A stretch of DNA of 64,000 nt from Nymphaea colorata. Lineage: Eukaryota; Streptophyta; Magnoliopsida; Nymphaeales; Nymphaeaceae. Every line of letters starts with the position of its first letter. Positions within the stretch are counted from its first letter, which is position 1. The position numbers and the translations under genes were made by a program. The stretch lies in contig NC_045144.1 of the NCBI RefSeq assembly GCF_008831285.2, positions 18,739,716 to 18,803,715 of the forward strand. The letters run 5' to 3'. Below the pieces are notes generated by a model. It had not been told where the DNA came from. It ran no database searches and saw only the letters and a list, made by a program, of their open reading frames with translations. Of the stretch, positions 61,141-64,000 are shown piece by piece.

Positions 61141-62738
61141 TTCTTGTCCTTAAATTTTGTTATATATTTCCATTTTATCGACTCTCTCTCTCTTTATATA
61201 TATATGTAAAAGAATTCTCCACTTTCATATGCAACATGTTAGCAGTTGGTTAAAAGTTAAACTTGTCACTAAAAGCACCACGGTTTGTTCTTGATATCAC
61301 TTATATAGATACACATATATTAAAGAAGCTTAAGAAGGGTTGAATTTAATTTGAAAAGAGTCATAAAGCTTCTTGTTAAATCCCAACTTGATCATTTGAT
61401 GAAAAACATTTCTTGGGAAAACTTATTATTCTGTCATCCAAACGCTCCTAAATGGCATTTCGAAAGCAAAATCATTTTTTTACCTCTAAAAATTGGTTTT
61501 GATGTCTCATCCAAACACCCTCATAATGTTTATTCCTTGTCTAGAGCTTGGAAAACAAAACTAGGGAAAAGGAATGTAAAAAGCCTCAAATTGTATCCTT
61601 TGCGAAGTAAAAAGATTCCAAGATAATTTTCCCTGAACGAGCTGTCCTCACCATCCCATGATGCATGAACACATGCCAAAAGACGTGAAACTTGTCAATT
61701 TCGCGCCGGGTTGAATCGACGCAATGTTCGATGATGTGTCCCCTTAAACAAAAAAATATTTAAAATATACTTAAGATTAAAAAATGTAAAGATAATAAAT
61801 ATATATTTAGATTTACTTTTCTAAGAAAACAATTTTTTTTTAAAACTAATTAAGATAAGAAAATACAAAAATATTAAAGGTATATTTTAAAATAAGCATG
61901 TGACACTCTTAAATCAGTTTAGTTTGTCATTGACAACAGTAGAATTAGGAATTTTTTTATTGTAGGGATCAAACTATAGTTTCAAAATTTTAAATATAAT
62001 TTGTCAAAATTTTTATATAGGTTAAATGAAATTTTTTAACCTATATAATCTACCTTCATCACATATTATTATATAGTGCATACTTATGCAAAAAATCTTC
62101 AACATATTATTATAAAATGTTGGCAAAGTTTTATGAGAATCACATTCTCATTAAAATTCAAAAGCAGATGCTTATTAAGTGGAAAGTTTGGTATAAAGTC
62201 ACTTTGGCATTTTTTTTTTGTCATGGGCACGATGCTCAGTTGTCCACTAGAATTATAAAGTAATGTGGCCTTTGTCATTTTCTCTTTGTTATATTTAAAT
62301 CAAATCCAACTTTATCACTAAGCCTGAGCAACGGGTAGGCTCAATTAATTTTTTTAATTTTTAATTTTTTATTTAATAATAATATATGTTTTACTATTAT
62401 AAATATATTTATATTCAATAATCTTTATTTTATATTTTTTAAAAATGTTTTTTTATTTTAATAGGGTCGGACCTGTCCCGGGTTTTAGTATCGAGCCTAG
62501 ACTAGAGCTCGGATTTCAGGCGTCGGGCCGACCCTATCCCAGGTCTACCTATTGCTTCAAAATGAGACCCAAGGCCTCCGTCTATTCTCTTTGCTCTTGA
62601 GCTCGGCCCGAAGCCTAAATCTACCTATCGCTTCGATATAAGACCCAAAAAGCTCAATCTATTCTCTTTGCTCCCTCCTTTAGGCCAATATCATCCAATT
62701 AAAATTAAAAGCATCCAATTAAAATTAAAAGCACTATG
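61141..62738. other. Intergenic DNA with small duplications
   Basis: No gene recognised. About 61950-62060 resembles the interior of the CAGGGGCGG MITE family. Two direct repeats sit together: TCTACCTATTGCTTC (62543) repeated as TCTACCTATCGCTTC (62619), each running to TATTCTCTTTGCTC, and a 20-bp unit ATCCAATTAAAATTAAAAGC twice at 62693-62732. Confidence 0.5.
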
Positions 62739-63159
62739 TGTTCCCCTGCGTCTAGAGTTTGTAAAGTCCTTTGCTTTTGCTGTATTTGCTTTGCTTATGT
62801 TGAGTCTTGGTGTAAGCTAGTTTGTTCACTTATGTCGGAGTACCCTCCCAAAACGGCTCCCTAAGTGTGATATTGAGATTCCTTGTTTTGGATGGTCGGC
62901 ATCGAGAATTTTGTAAGCGGCTTCGGCCATCCTTGTAAGTAAAGTGTAATAGCTTACTTGCTTTCCCTCGTGATGTACTCTTCTATTTGAAGTGAAATAT
63001 ATTGCGAGTTTTCTTTCCACACTCTTTGTGCAAATTTGTGTTCTTTGTTTTCGAGAAAGCATTCAAGTGATCTGCGCCCACTTGAACGAAAGCGAAGGCT
63101 TGCGGCTAACTGGCGAGAGTTTGCCGCGCTGCACGGGTTGAAGGAGTCGGCCCGTGACA
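62739..63159. mobile_element. Solo LTR, 421 bp, with perfect 5-bp TSD
   Basis: Seen: it starts TGTTCCCCTGCG and ends GGCCCGTGACA (TG...CA), flanked by CTATG at 62734-62738 and again at 63160-63164. The 3' part (GCTGCACGGGTTGAAGGAGT, then CCCGTGACA) resembles the U5 end of plant LTR retrotransposons. No primer-binding site or internal region follows the right end, so this is a solo LTR left by recombination. Superfamily not determined. Confidence 0.75.
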
Positions 63160-63164
63160 CTATG

Positions 63165-63670
63165 AATACTTGCATTAATAAAATTATGTCATGTACAAAG
63201 CAAATAAAATAAAAGATGCCACGTAACTTTTCTCGAACAATTTATTCCCTCAATTTAAAAAAGACTCAATTAGTGTGGAAGGAAAAATTTAAAGAACAAA
63301 TTAGGCTATCCAGTGTTTCATTTTAGCATTATTTATTTCTCTTGCAGGTGTGTCATAAAAAAAAAGAAATTATTCGAGTAAATAAGAAAAAATGTTATTT
63401 TATTGTATTCTAATTTCTACTGCACTTTAATTGAGAAAATAGTGAAGTTATTACATTGTTGCTTTTCTTTGTCTTAGTTTTTGAAATTGACTTGCTGCTA
63501 AAGAGTTGTTCTTGTTCGACATTTTAGATAATCTGTCGTCCAGTAGTTGGATTTGGACCTACCTGTTTTAATGATTCAGGATCGAAAATTGAGACCATAT
63601 CCGTCTATCTGATACTCGGAGGTTCGAAGGGTTTAACGGTTCAGGGTTTTAGAGAGAGAGAGAGAGAGAG
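63165..63670 (+). promoter_or_regulatory. Upstream region and (AG)n leader of the right-edge gene
   Basis: AT-rich upstream DNA becomes less AT-rich from about 63530. An (AG)n tract from about 63652 runs straight into the ATG at 63671. No clear TATA box is visible. Confidence 0.35.
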
Positions 63671-63718
63671 ATGGACTCTTCTTCGGTCGACTCGTCCGAG
63701 TTTCAGAGGTTCCTCGAG
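63671..63718 (+). CDS. TIM8: Possible first exon of a TIM8-like small TIM chaperone (partial)
   Basis: Seen: the ATG directly after the (AG)n leader opens MDSSSVDSSEFQRFLE. The next bases are GCAAGC, a good GC-type splice donor after CTCGAG. Without splicing the ORF continues for about 25 hydrophobic codons to a stop, which looks intronic. Known: plant TIM8 proteins, carriers in the mitochondrial intermembrane space, begin with a similar MD-S-x-PE-x-Q-FL block followed by QEKxRAMV. Inferred: exon 2 lies beyond the window; I found no match for it before 64000. Another short protein with a similar start cannot be excluded. Confidence 0.4.
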
Positions 63719-64000
63719 GCAAGCAGTTTCTCTCTGTTGAATGTGTTTCTTCTCTCCCTGTGCTTCCTGATTTTGTTTCCGTTGCTTCTTTTTTGAACAA
63801 AATTCAGATTTATCCACCGTCACGTCATTCATTTCTAGTTCTCGAAGGAAATTTTCGTATAAGTGTCTGTATTATAGAGGTTGGATGACTTCCCCTTGCT
63901 ACAGCTAATATGTTTATTGAAGAAATTTTATGAGGTGCCGTTGTTCTGACTCAAAGCAGGGACATTAGTGTTTGGTATCATCATTTTGGTTAAGTCTCGT

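Overview
The window is nuclear DNA from a flowering plant. The evidence is intron-split genes, plant-specific families (a NAC factor, a plant GDPD, the At2g33490-type family), AT-rich intergenic DNA, very many TA and GA/CT microsatellites, and hAT-like MITEs, LINE remnants and a solo LTR. I cannot fix the lineage from the sequence. There is no operon structure, no CRISPR array, no recognisable tRNA or rRNA gene and no intact transposon.

Five gene models are supported by exon-by-exon reading, plus two weaker ones. From left to right they are: (1) 1-1140, minus strand, the 5' end of an At2g33490-type (BAR-like) gene cut by the window edge, with G-boxes and TCP sites upstream; (2) 9518-17018, minus, mitochondrial pyruvate dehydrogenase E1 beta, 14 coding exons, 379 aa; (3) 24138-26627, minus, an unrecognised three-exon protein of 287 aa; (4) 28818-32529, plus, a 79-aa conserved plant protein of the 'fiber protein Fb15' type, two exons; (5) 37438-38499, minus, a NAC transcription factor of the NAC083/VNI2 clade, 241 aa; (6) 55162-58950, minus, a plastid-type glycerophosphodiester phosphodiesterase (GDPD1-like), 8 exons, 387 aa; (7) 63671-63718, plus, a possible first exon of a TIM8-like small TIM chaperone that runs off the right end. 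A 69-codon His/Pro-rich ORF at 35778-35987 is possible but unproven.

The long gene-poor stretches (about 2-9 kb, 18-24 kb, 39-55 kb and 59.5-63.6 kb) are repeat graveyards. The best-defined elements are a 500-bp hAT-type MITE (42689-43188) and a 163-bp MITE (3424-3586), each with 8-bp near-perfect target duplications; a 421-bp solo LTR (62739-63159) with a perfect 5-bp duplication; two LINE reverse-transcriptase tails (7430-7895 and 60860-61140); and several tandem duplications. Two TA microsatellites sit at the centre of inverted repeats, one a perfect 112-bp palindrome.

The genes do not form an obvious pathway. The most informative functional signal is a cluster of four GNATATNC (P1BS) motifs within 290 bp upstream of the GDPD1-like gene, which predicts PHR1-type phosphate-starvation control of phospholipid head-group recycling. 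Two likely GC-AG introns (one in the GDPD gene, one at the right edge) are also notable.
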